Assembly: GCF_902167145.1 (NCBI RefSeq)
Contig: NW_023366912.1
Location: 1-64,000, forward strand
From: Zea mays
Taxonomy: Eukaryota; Streptophyta; Magnoliopsida; Poales; Poaceae
Reading direction: 5' to 3'
DNA length: 64,000 nucleotides
Shown here: piece after piece, positions 28,589-38,600 of the stretch
Layout of the letters: each line of letters starts with the position of its first letter
How positions within the stretch are numbered: position 1 is the first letter of the stretch
The notes under the pieces: model-generated
The model's input: the letters and a program-made list of their open reading frames with translations, nothing else
Told to the model about the DNA's origin: nothing
The model's database searches: none
Translations under genes and position numbers: made by a program

Positions 28589-29039
28589 TGTTGGGGGCCT
28601 TCGTCCTCCGAAGGTCCTCAAAAACATGATTTGACAATGTTTTCCAAGTGGATTATGTGAACAGGTACCTTCGGACTCAGAATTACGAACATGAAGTGCG
28701 GTCAGGACGAAGCCTGAACCAGACGAAGGACGGGCTGATTACCAAGCTCCACGAAGGATGGTGCACAGCCGAAGCTGTGCGCAGGGAAGCTTCGTCGCGA
28801 TAGCAGAGAGGGGAACCGACTTAAAGATGAAAAGACTACGTGGACCTTGTCAGATTTCCATAAGTCATTGACAAATGTAATGGACATAAATGTAATTTTA
28901 CGTAGGCTGCGTCCCGCGTCTATAAATAGATGAACAGTACTCCCGTACTGTTCACGCGGACTTGGCATTTGCTTTTGCGTCACGCTTGTACTTTTTATCT
29001 TCTCTCAGGACTGAAGCATTTGAGAACAAGTCCCCAACA
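28589..29039 (+). repeat. 5' LTR of element A
   Basis: The 451-bp LTR starts TGTTGGGGGCC and ends CCCCAACA. It differs from the 3' LTR only at about 28978 (GCGTC here, GTGTC there). It contains a TATA box at 28921-28928 followed at once by a hairpin. It is rich in CTTCG/CGAAG words. Confidence 0.95.
28921..28953 (+). promoter_or_regulatory. LTR TATA box and adjoining hairpin, element A 5' LTR
   Basis: TATAAATA at 28921-28928 is the likely core promoter for the genomic RNA. It is followed by a perfect 9-bp inverted repeat, GAACAGTAC (28932-28940) and GTACTGTTC (28945-28953), with a 4-base TCCC loop. The transcription start expected about 30 bp past the TATA box falls in or just after this hairpin. 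The same arrangement occurs in element B. Confidence 0.75.
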
Positions 29040-29040
29040 T

Positions 29041-29058
29041 TGGCGCCCACCTCCGGTG
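29041..29058 (+). other. Primer-binding site of element A
   Basis: TGGCGCCCACCTCCGGTG starts one base after the 5' LTR. It begins with TGG, as expected for pairing to a tRNA 3' end. The identical sequence is at the same place in element B. I could not assign the primer tRNA with certainty. Confidence 0.8.
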
Positions 29059-29113
29059 AACTCACTTCCACTTCGAGTTTTTTGAACACCTTCGGAAGCT
29101 ATAGACCCTCGCT

Positions 29114-30632
29114 ATGGCGCCGAAGAAAGCTTCAGCGACTGGGGCTGCAGCACTGCAACCGCTGGACCCCAACCAGGAAACCGTCTCTCTCCGGGAGGCC
29201 CGAAACCAGAAGAGGAAGGCTGTCAGCCCGACGATTCAGGAGGATGAACTAGACCAAGAGATCAGGGACATGGAGATGCTACATCAACAGGTGCAGAGGA
29301 AGAAGGAGAAGATGGCCAGGCTAGCTGAGCTGCAGAGGCAGATAGACGAAGCTTCTGAAGAAGTCCGTCATCTTACCCACGATGAGCAGAACCGAAGGCC
29401 TCAACAAAAAGACCTTCATCAGGAGGGCTTCTTCAATGAAGATGACTGGTATGACAATTTTTCATCATGGAAATTTTGTTTTCGACGATGCTTCTCCTCT
29501 GTCCGCTGAGCTGCAGGCTACACCTTGGCCTCCGTCCTATAAGCCACCCCAGCTTCCCATGTTCGATGGCCATTCGGACCCGAAGCAGTTCTTGATGAGT
29601 TACGAAGCAACAGTGTCTTCGTATGGTGGCAATGCTGCAGTAATGGCAAAGTCTTTCGTTATGGCCGTTAGGAGTGTTGCTCAGACCTGGTATTCCTCCC
29701 TTCGACCAGGAACGATCACTTCATGGCAGAAGCTGAAGGATATGTTATTGACCAGCTTTCAAGGATTTCAGACGAAGCCGGTCACTGCTCAGGCCCTTTT
29801 CCAGTGCACCCAGGACCACGAAGAATACCTTCAGGCATATGTCCGAAGGTTTCTGCGTCTAAGGGCACAGGCGCCGACAGTGCCCAATGAGATTGTCATT
29901 GAGGCCATGATCAAGGGGCTTCGGCCAGGGCCATCAGCGCAGTATTTTGCCAGGAAGCCACCACAAACGCTGGAGAAGCTGCTCCAGAAGATGGATGAAT
30001 ATATTCGAGCTGACAATGATTTTCGCCAAAGAAGGGAGGAGGCCTTCAGATTTTCTGAGATGACCAGGGGCTTCGGAGGAAGATTCTATCCGAGGCATGT
30101 CAGATCAATTCATAATTCCAATCAAAATGATGATAAGGGGAGCCAGCAGCAAAGGCCACAGTACTCCTCACAGGCTTCGGGGCAACAGCAAAGCTCCTTC
30201 CGACCACCAGCTCCAAGAGGCAGAGGCGCCAGGGGCTTCGGCGGAAGATTCGGGGATCAACCCAGAAGAATATTTTGCTTATTCTGTGGTGAAAACAAAG
30301 GTCATACTACCAGGATGTGTCATGTTACCATTCAGAAGCAAAAAGAGATAGCCGAAGCTGCCGCGCAACAGGCTCAGCCGAAGCAGGTCATGCACACTGC
30401 TTCGTATCATTCGCCCTACATCCCAGAATATGTGGGCAACCATCCTGCAGTCTCTGCTGCTTCGGCAAGTCAGCCTTCAGCTTCCTGGCAACAGCCCCCG
30501 CCTCCACCTCCGTTGCAACAAGGCCAGCAGCCAGAAGGGAGCCAATATGCTCCACATCAAAGGGACTTCAGAGAACAGTCCGAAGCTCGCACGGTCAACA
30601 GCACCGTGCCAGAGTCAAAACACATCTATTGA
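29114..30632 (+). pseudogene. gag: gag of element A, one-base frameshift
   Basis: This is the capsid/nucleocapsid polyprotein of a Ty3/gypsy element, about 505 aa if read as one protein. It starts at the ATG at 29114, 75 bases after the LTR. Residues ~1-115 are charged and helical (coiled-coil-like, rich in E, K and Q). A retrotransposon gag domain follows from about residue 149 (MFDGHSDPKQF) to ~290. The tail is rich in Q, G and R, with a zinc knuckle of form CX2CX5HX4C at ~388-402, one residue longer than the usual CX2CX4HX4C. The C terminus is proline/glutamine-rich. The reading frame shifts by one at a run of five T (29458-29462); four T would keep one frame. This could be a copy-specific lesion or, less likely, a programmed shift. 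No protease follows. Confidence 0.9.
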
Positions 30633-31471
30633 CAAATATCCTACCTTAATAGGAATCTTTTTCATTCAGTTTTATTTTTTGTAATAAAGGACATTGTTTA
30701 GGTTTCATGTAATTAGTTTCGTTGATTCTTACAAGAAAAATATGTTTTCTTCACAGGTTTGTGATAATAAAAAGGACCTTCGGACTATCGAAAATCCTTC
30801 GAAGCAACAAAAAGTCGTTCTAAGGAACGCAGAGTAAGTCTGACGAAGTCACAAAAAGTCGTTCCGAAGGGAGCGCAGTGTAAGTTTTCTGCTCCAAAGT
30901 CGTTCCAAAAGGAATGCAGAGCATACAGCGAAAAGTCAACGCTGATACCGCCTAAGTAAAAGGCGAAGAAGCTCCAAAGACGTTCCTAAGGGAATGCAGA
31001 GCTTATACCGCCTAAGTAAAAGGCGAAGAAGTTCCAAAGACGTTCCTAAGGGGATGCAGAACTTACAGCGAAAAATAAACGCTGATTCCGCTGAAGTAAA
31101 AGGCGAAGAAGCTCCTAAGGGAGGCTTATAATGAAAAAGTCAGTATTGATACAAAAGATTGTGCCCCATTGCAGGAATGTGCGTATCTTCGGCACAAAAT
31201 ATCATTTTGCATAACATAACATCATCACATCATTTTGCATAGCATAATCATCATACATCATGCTGCATGTGGCACAAGAAGGGGGCATGTTATCGATCTT
31301 CGGAAAATGCTTTGAAAAAGGGCAAATCATGCCAAGTTACAGGGAGAAACAATATTGATTTTCGAGGTATAGCTTCGGAGATTATTTTTACGAAGCTTGG
31401 ATATTTCTTATCAGAACACTATGGATATTGTCGTGATAAATGATAAATTCTTCTTCACGAAGCATGAAAAG
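30633..31471 (+). other. Non-coding spacer after gag, element A
   Basis: I see no protein gene here on the + strand. It holds an AATAAA at 30683-30688 about 50 bp after the gag stop, a possible polyadenylation signal. The minisatellite at 30811-31130 follows, and then an AT-rich stretch with repeated CATCATCAT/TTTGCAT words (31190-31300). The same order of parts, reversed, follows pol in element B. Confidence 0.7.
30811..31130 (+). repeat. Minisatellite (~80-bp unit) of element A
   Basis: There are four to five imperfect units built from CCAAAGACGTTCCTAAGGGA, an AATGCAGAGCTTACAGCG segment and a CCTAAGTAAAAGGCGAAGAAG segment. Full units are about 80 bp, and one is shortened to about 59 bp. 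The first units are more diverged. It matches, in reverse complement, the 80-bp repeat at 46672-46885 in element B. It lies between the convergent ends of gag and the antisense gene. Confidence 0.85.
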
Positions 31472-31490
31472 AAGGGAAGGTGTTTTTTCG
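31472..31490 (+). repeat. Direct repeat bounding antisense module, copy 1 (A)
   Basis: AAGGGAAGGTGTTTTTTCG occurs here, downstream of the antisense gene's end, and again at 35060-35078 upstream of its promoter. The two copies bracket the antisense gene. Element B has the same pair. Confidence 0.85.
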
Positions 31491-31622
31491 TCGAAGACTC
31501 AAAAATGGTACGTGTTTAAAGTTTCATGCATCGTAAAGAATTGAATCATAAAACAAGTATATTACATACAGGATTACAGAATATTACACAAATCATATAT
31601 CAAATGTTTTTTGCAATAGCAC

Positions 31623-34600
31623 TTAGTCTTCCCTAAGTACTATCTCTGCAGCTTCGTTCAGCAGTCGATCGACAACCTGATCCATGATAGCTTCGGCCAT
31701 CTTTTTAATTTCGTCGTCATCTTTAGGCTGAGGGCCCGAAGATGCTTTAGTAGGATCTGAGTGAGGACAGGATACTATTACATCATTATTACAGATCGCG
31801 AACGAACTATAAAATTAAAAGTTATAATGCAATGAAAACTATTCGTTAGTACCTATTTGCCCTTCGGGCTCTGCGTTTTTCTCAGCAGCCTCGGCTACTT
31901 CTCTAGCATCATGGATGCCCTTTTCACTTCTCTGAATAATTTCTCTTGCCATTTCTCGGCCACCGTTATCCCAGATATCAGTAAAAAACTTTCCACCAAT
32001 TATGCTAGCTTCGGCCGAAGGATCTTTTGTATCTTCAAAGGACAAAGCAGCTTCGGACTGTGCTAAAATTTTCACATGCTCACAGCCCTTCTTCTCTAAA
32101 ATGGTGGCAATCCCTCTGGCGCCAGAGAAGGCACATATATCTCCTCGGCTATTTAAAATTTCTTCGAAGGCTTCAGCTTCGTGGTCAATCCATTCAATGA
32201 CACTTTCGGGATTGCCCCTCAAAAAATTTTCTTCACTTGAGAATGCGCCGACTTTGGCGAAGCTAGCCTTTAATTTTTTAACACAATCTACAGATTTATT
32301 GTAGCATTTCTTTTTGGACGAACGAAGCTCTTCAACAGTCACTTCTAGATGATCTGCCCATTGATCGCTGAGTTCACGCTTTGTTTCTTCAAGTATACGT
32401 TCTTCTTTGGCTCTGGCCAGTTGTTTCCGAAGGTTTTCAATTTCGCGTTTCTGAGCTTCAGCTTGACTTTTGAAAGCAGCTTCGTCCTCCTTTATTTTAT
32501 CTATCAATGAGTATAATATTTTGTCTTTTTCGAGACCTTCGTTCCTCAGTTCAATTACTTCGGAACGAAGGTTGCTCAGGGCTATAGTACATCCTTCGTC
32601 CTCAGCATCTTTCTGTGCTCTGAAGGCATTGCTGAGTATCAGGCCCTGCAGACAGGAATATGTCTGTGTCAATAGTTTTAAACAAACGAAAAATTTTGAA
32701 TTCAACAAAAATATAAGAATTCCATTTGTCGCACCTTTAAACTGTTGTAAGCTAGGCTGTCAGCCAGATCGTTCTTTGACAGCACCGAAAGTCCGTCTTC
32801 TAAAGTTGGAAATCCGAAGCTTCTGCTCATCTCCCGACAGACAGAAATTTCCTTGCTGTCGGGCAGGCAATACAAGAAATCTTCTTCTCCACTGCCATTA
32901 AATATCAACGCCCCCTTTGGATATTTCAACTTTTGGGCATAGTGTTGGGCCTCTTGTTCTTCTTTTTCTGTTAATTTTTTCCCCGAAGCATGACGAAAAA
33001 TATAATCACGAATTTTGGATGCTTCGGGGGTAACAACACCAGTTCCTTCAGCAAAAGTTGGCTTTGTTATTTTTTCTGCCTCACTTTCCAAGGTTTTTGC
33101 CTTTGAGGGCTCTGAGGGCCCAGCTTCGGCTTCAGTATCTTGCTCTGGAGCTTTAGAACCCGAAGCTTCGACTGTTGTTTCAGGAGTGACGGCAGCCTTC
33201 TTCGGAGGGGTGCTTGAAGAATTGATCGTTTCCAGCACATCTAGCACATTAGCCATTCTCCTTCTTTTCGGAGTCACTGCTGGCACTTTTTGATTACTTA
33301 CTGTTTCAATGTTTGCCACAGGACTCAAAACTTCTGATGTTTTGGAATCCTCGGTTGCTTCCTTTACCTCTTCCATTTTTTCTGTGAATGGCGCTTCGGC
33401 CTTCTCTTTCGTTTCTGGTAACAAAATTTTTGATTGCTCCAATTTTGTCTTCGTTGGTATTTCGGCTGTTTCTGTGACTTCTGGCAGCAAAGTTGGCTCG
33501 GCTGGTTTTTCAGCTTCGGTGGCCGAAGAAGTCTCTCCGGTAAACTCAGGCACCGAAGCTGGTTCAATATAACGCGGTCGATAAGTAAGAACCTTTATCT
33601 TCTTCCTTTTCGGTTCTGGCTCGCTAGGAGCAGCTGCAGTTTCTTCTTTTGCAGAGGTTGTATTTTTTCTCTTCTGCCTTCGAATGGGGTAGCAATAGTC
33701 AGGGTAGACAAACCCGATGGCATCAAATACCCGATTCAGCCTTTTCTTTTTTCGGCCTCCGAAGGCTGCTGACATTGCAGTATCTTCGGCCTTCGAGTAT
33801 GTCCCAAGCAGCTCATCACTTAAATTGTCAATGCTTTTCAACCACTCATCGTCTGGCTCAATAAATTTATCTTCAAATTTAAAAGTGTACTTAAACCTGA
33901 CAAGTCCACCTTCGTCGGCCTCTTTAACGGTTTCTTGTGGCATTTCCCATTTCTCCGCAAGCGGCCACACCCTGAAGGCAATATGCTCTTGTACTAAGTC
34001 CCTTGTTCCTATAAAAGAGCAGACAACGCCGAAGGCTCTTTGGCACTCTTCGGCGGCTTCGTTCATTTCAACCTTCGGCCTCCGAAGGCCGAAGCTTTGC
34101 CAAATAGGACGCATAATTATACCTTTGATGTCTTCTCGTGCTGATAAGTCATTCTTCACATAAAACCATTCTGTCATCCAATCCCCGGGCCATCTCTTCC
34201 GAAAGGTTGGTACGGGACAGCTTGCCCCGGACCGAGAGACGAAGCTGTAGCAGCCAAAGTTGTTATGGTACTGTTCTTTGCCCCAAGGCTTTGTTTCATA
34301 TAATAATTCATGAACATTACAGAAGCTTCTTGCGTCAGGCTTCAGACCTTGGCTTCTCGTGGCCCACACGAAGATATTTAGCCTTATAATAGCCTCTGGA
34401 GTAAGTTGATGAAGATAGACTTCGAAGATTTTCAACACCTCCACGACGAAGCTGCTCAAGGGGAATCGCAATCCGGCTTTCAAAAAGCTTCGGTACACCA
34501 CAACTTCATTTTCTTCAGGGTGTGGACAAGTTTTTTCCCCTTCGTCCGCCCTCACAATGGACAGATCCCGGAAATACCTTCCTCTCATATTAACAAGATG

Positions 34601-34861
34601 ATTCTCTTTGATAGTTGATTTACCATAAACTGAATGGCTTGGTCGCCAGGGGCGATCTTCGGAGTCTTCGCCACCGCTGTCCACATCATAACTTTCACTG
34701 TCACCAGTATCTTCAGACAGCCCTTCCAGAATTTCCCTGGTGATCTTTTCTGTGTTGGTCTTCGACATTGCTATAAGAAACCCTAAGTTCTTCTCTTCAT
34801 CAAGACTCAGCTTCATCTCAGCAGCAGCCTTCTTAGCAGCTTCAGACATCTTCGGAAACAC
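31623..34861 (-). CDS. Three-exon antisense gene of element A (putative gypsy-type transposase domain, coiled coil)
   Basis: I read this as a spliced gene opposite to gag: exon 1 34861-32735, exon 2 32645-31853, exon 3 31756-31623, about 1017 aa. It starts at the first ATG (34861); a second Met four codons later (34849) is possible. Residues ~120-300 carry the region known in cereal genomes as 'putative gypsy-type transposase', with YRSFLKAGLRFPL, HQLTPEAIIRL, NFGCYSF and EWFYVK. The annotation name is historical and no transposase activity is shown. Residues ~390-660 are low-complexity, with basic patches (KRKKIKV, PKRRRM) that could be nuclear signals. Exon 2 encodes a long coiled coil (~721-853). 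No disabling mutation is seen once the introns are removed. Function is unknown. The gene runs tail-to-tail with gag. Confidence 0.8.
31757..31852 (-). other. Intron 2 of the antisense gene, element A
   Basis: This 96-bp GT-AG intron has donor AATAG|GTACTAAC and acceptor CTCACTCAG|ATCC. It is AT-rich. Without splicing the protein stops 5 codons into it. With splicing a further 44-codon acidic tail ending in RED follows. The phase is 1. Its place differs slightly from intron 2 of element B, so common origin is less sure than for intron 1. Confidence 0.65.
32646..32734 (-). other. Intron 1 of the antisense gene, element A
   Basis: This 89-bp GT-AG intron has donor TTAAAG|GTGCGA and acceptor CTGTCTGCAG|GGCC, with a T-rich body. 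It is phase 0, between a Lys codon and a Gly codon. Element B has an intron at the same aligned position and phase (after NFK there, after SLK here). Both contain in-frame stops, so the downstream coiled-coil exon needs splicing to be joined. Confidence 0.8.
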
Positions 34862-34992
34862 TAAAAAACTGTTTTTAAAAGTCGAAGCTTCAAAGCTAAA
34901 AACTTAGCAGATCACAATGCACAAGAGCTAAAAAATGAGTGAGCAAGAGTGGTTGGCCAGAAAGCGTGCAAAATAAGTTTGCGGTATGGCCG

Positions 34993-35000
34993 TATTTATA
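34993..35000 (-). promoter_or_regulatory. TATA box of the antisense gene, element A
   Basis: TATAAATA on the - strand lies about 132 bp upstream of the antisense ATG at 34861. It is outside both LTRs, so the antisense gene appears to have its own promoter. Element B has TATATAA at the equivalent place. Confidence 0.65.
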
Positions 35001-35059
35001 CGCTTGATGCGTTGAAAGTTGAAAGACCCCACTTGTCATTGAATGTTGCTATTCTAGCA

Positions 35060-35078
35060 AAGGGAAGGTGTTTTTTCG
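35060..35078 (+). repeat. Direct repeat bounding antisense module, copy 2 (A)
   Basis: This is a 19-bp exact copy of 31472-31490. It continues into GGACCTTCGGC, which also follows one of the copies in element B. It lies about 60 bp upstream of the antisense TATA box (antisense direction) and about 80 bp from the 3' LTR. Confidence 0.85.
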
Positions 35079-35144
35079 GACCTTCGGCATAAAGCCTTCG
35101 TTCATATCGCAATCTGAATTTATTATTTCAAACAAATTAATATT

Positions 35145-35156
35145 GCGAGGGGCTAC
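35145..35156 (+). other. Polypurine tract of element A
   Basis: GCGAGGGGCTAC directly abuts the 3' LTR (35157). Element B has GCGAAAGGGGCTAC at its PPT, so the AGGGGCTAC core is shared. Confidence 0.8.
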
Positions 35157-35607
35157 TGTTGGGGGCCTTCGTCCTCCGAAGGTCCTCAAAAACATGATTT
35201 GACAATGTTTTCCAAGTGGATTATGTGAACAGGTACCTTCGGACTCAGAATTACGAACATGAAGTGCGGTCAGGACGAAGCCTGAACCAGACGAAGGACG
35301 GGCTGATTACCAAGCTCCACGAAGGATGGTGCACAGCCGAAGCTGTGCGCAGGGAAGCTTCGTCGCGATAGCAGAGAGGGGAACCGACTTAAAGATGAAA
35401 AGACTACGTGGACCTTGTCAGATTTCCATAAGTCATTGACAAATGTAATGGACATAAATGTAATTTTACGTAGGCTGCGTCCCGCGTCTATAAATAGATG
35501 AACAGTACTCCCGTACTGTTCACGCGGACTTGGCATTTGCTTTTGTGTCACGCTTGTACTTTTTATCTTCTCTCAGGACTGAAGCATTTGAGAACAAGTC
35601 CCCAACA
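35157..35607 (+). repeat. 3' LTR of element A
   Basis: This LTR is 451 bp and identical to the 5' LTR except for one transition. Its TATA box is at 35489-35496 and its hairpin arms are at 35500-35508 and 35513-35521. Right after CCCCAACA the knob repeat resumes with the TSD GGGGT. Confidence 0.95.
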
Positions 35608-35612
35608 GGGGT
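35608..35612. repeat. Target-site duplication, right of element A
   Basis: GGGGT is the second copy of the 5-bp duplication and is continuous with TGTGTGGCC of the knob unit. Confidence 0.93.
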
Positions 35613-38600
35613 TGTGTGGCCATTTATCATCGACTAGAGGCTCATAAACCTCACCCCACATATGTTTCATTGCCATAGATTACATTCTTGGATTTCTAGT
35701 GGAAACCATTTCTTGGTTAAAAACTCGTACGTGTTAGCCTTCGGTATTATTGAAAATGGTCATTCATGGCTATTTTCGGCAAAATGGGGGTTGTGTGGCC
35801 ATTGATCGTCGACCAGAGGCTCATACACCTCACCCCACATATGTTTCCTTGTCGTAGATCACATTCTTGGATTTCTGGTGGAGACCATTTCTTGGTCAAA
35901 AATCCGTAGGTGTTAGCCTTCGATATTATTGAAAATGGTCATTCATGGCTATTTTCGGCAAAATGGGGGTTGTGTGGCCATTGATCGTCGACCAGAGGCT
36001 CATACACCTCACCCCACATATGTTTCCTTGTCGTAGATCACATTCTTGGATTTCTGGTAGAGACCATTTCTTGGTCAAAAATCCGAAGGTGTTAGCCTTC
36101 GATATTATTGAAAATGGTCGTTCATGGCTATTTTCGACAAAAATGGAGGTTGTGCGGCCATTGATCATCGACCAGAGGCTCATACACCTCACCCCACATA
36201 TGTTTCCTTGCCATAGATCACATTCTTGGATTTCTGGTGGAGACTATTTCTTGGTCAAAAATCCGTAGGTGTTAGCCTTCGGTATTATTGAAAATGGTCG
36301 TTCATGGCTATTTTCGACAAAAATGGGGGTTGTGTGGCCATTGATCATCGACCAGACGCTCATACACCTCACCCCACATATGTTTCCTTGCCATAGATCA
36401 CATTCTTGGATTTCTGGTGGAGACCATTTCTTGGTCTAAACTCCGTAGGTGTTAGCCTCTAGTATTATTGAAAATGGTCGCTCATGGCTATTTTCATAAA
36501 AAATGGGGGTTGTGTGGCCATTTATCATCGACTAGAGGCTCATAAACCTCACCCCACATATGTTTCCTTGCCATAGATTACATTCTTGGATTTCTGGTGG
36601 AAACCATTTCTTGGTTAAAAACTCGTACGTGTTAGCCTTCGGTATTATTGAAAATGGTCATTCATGGCTATTTTCGGCAAAATGGGGGTTGTGTGGCCAT
36701 TGATCGTCGACCAGAGGCTCATACACCTCACCCCACATATGTTTCCTTGTCGTAGATCACATTCTTGGATTTCTGGTGGAGACCATTTCTTGGTCAAAAA
36801 TCCGTAGGTGTTAGCCTTCGATATTATTGAAAATGGTCATTCATGGCTATTTTCGGCAAAATGGGGGTTGTGTGGCCATTGATCGTCGACCAGAGGCTCA
36901 TACACCTCAACCCACATATGTTTCCTTGTCGTAGATCACATTCTTGGATTTCTGGTGGAGACCATTTCTTGGTCAAAAATCCGTAGGTGTTAGCCTTCGA
37001 TATTATTGAAAATGGTCGTTCATGGCTATTTTCGACAAAAATGGGGGTTGTGTGGCCATTGATCATCGACCAGAGGCTCATACACCTCACCCCACATATG
37101 TTTCCTTGCCATAGATCACATTCTTGGATTTCTGGTGGAGACCATTTCTTGGTCAAAAATCCGTAGGTGTTAGCCTTCGGTATTATTGAAAATGGTCGTT
37201 CATTGCTATTTTCGACAAAAATGGGGGTTGTGTGGCCATTGATCATCGACCAGACACTCATACACCTCACCCCACATATGTTTCCTTGCCATAGATCACA
37301 TTCTTGGATTTCTGGTGGAGACCATTTCTTGGTCTAAAATCCGTAGGTGTTAGCCTCTAGTATTATTGAAAATGGTCGCTCATGGCTATTTTCAAGGTCG
37401 CTCATGGCTATTTTCATAAAAAATGGGGGTTGTGTGGCCATTGATCGTCGACCAGAGGCTCATACACCTCACCCCACATATGTTTCCTTGCCATAGATCA
37501 CATTCTTGGATTTCTGGTGGAGACCATTTCTTGGTCAAAAATCCGTAGGTGTTAGCCTTCGGTATTATTGAAAATGGTCGTTCATGGCTATTTTCGACAA
37601 AAATGGGGGTTGTGTGGCCATTGATCATCGACCAGACGCTCATACACCTCACCCCACATATGTTTCCTTGCCATAGATCACATTCTTGGATTTCTGGTGG
37701 AGACCATTTCTTGGTCTAAAATCCGTAGGTGTTAGCCTCTAGTATTATTGAAAATGGTCGCTCATGGCTATTTTCAAGGTCGCTCATGGCTATTTTCATA
37801 AAAAATGGGGGTTGTGTGGCCATTTATCATCGACTAGAGGCTCATAAACCTCACCCCACATATGTTTCCTTGCCATAGATTACATTCTTGGATTTCTGGT
37901 GGAAACCATTTCTTGGTTAAAAACTCGTACGTGTTAGCCTTCGGTATTATTGAAAATGGTCATTCATGGCTATTTTTGGCAAAATGGGGGTTGTGTGGCC
38001 ATTGATCATCGACCAGAGGCTCGTACACCTCACCCCACATATGTTTCCTTGCCATAGATCACATTCTTGGATTTTTGGTGGAGACCATTTCTTGGTCAAA
38101 AATCCGTACGTGTTAGCCTTTGGTATTTTTGAAAATGATCATTCATGGCTATTTTCGACAAAAATGGGGGTTGTGTGGCCATTGATCATCGACTAGAGGC
38201 TCATACACCTCACCCCACATATGTTTCCTTGCCATAGATCACATTCTTGGATTTCTGGTGGAGACCATTTCTTGGTCAAAAATCCGTAGGTGTTAGCCTT
38301 CGGTATTATTGAAAATGGTCATTCATGGCTATTTTCGACAAAAATGGGGGTTGTGTGGCCATTGATCATCAACCAGACGCTCATACACCTCACCCCACAT
38401 ATGTTTCCTTGCCATAGATCACATTCTTGGATTTCTGGTGGAGACCATTTCTTGGTCTAAAATCCGTAGGTGTTAGCCTCTAGTATTATTGAAAATGGTC
38501 GCTCATGGTTATTTTCAAGGTCGCTCATGGCTATTTTCATAAAAAATGGAGCTTGTGTGGCCATTTATCATCGACTAGAGGCTCATAAACCTCACCCCAC

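Larger units (their letters stand above)
28589..35607 (+). mobile_element. LTR retrotransposon element A (gag, no pol)
   Basis: This 7019-bp Ty3/gypsy-type element has 451-bp LTRs that differ at one position, a PBS, a PPT and a 5-bp TSD. In sense it carries only a gag gene. I find no protease, reverse transcriptase, RNase H or integrase, so it must use enzymes from another element. A three-exon antisense gene fills most of the rest. It resembles the maize cinful/zeon group, where pol-less members are known, but I name the family only tentatively. One LTR difference suggests insertion on the order of 0.1 million years ago if a plant LTR rate near 1.3e-8 per site per year is used. Confidence 0.93.

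Noticed and set aside
28702..28983. 93-codon ORF on the - strand inside the LTR of element A (also 35270-35551)
   Set aside because: It is present in both LTRs only because they are copies. It overlaps the TATA box and hairpin and has no recognisable domain.
33015..34163. Several + strand ORFs across the antisense gene of element A
   Set aside because: They are shadows of the long antisense exon, rich in Ser/Phe from reversed Glu/Lys codons.
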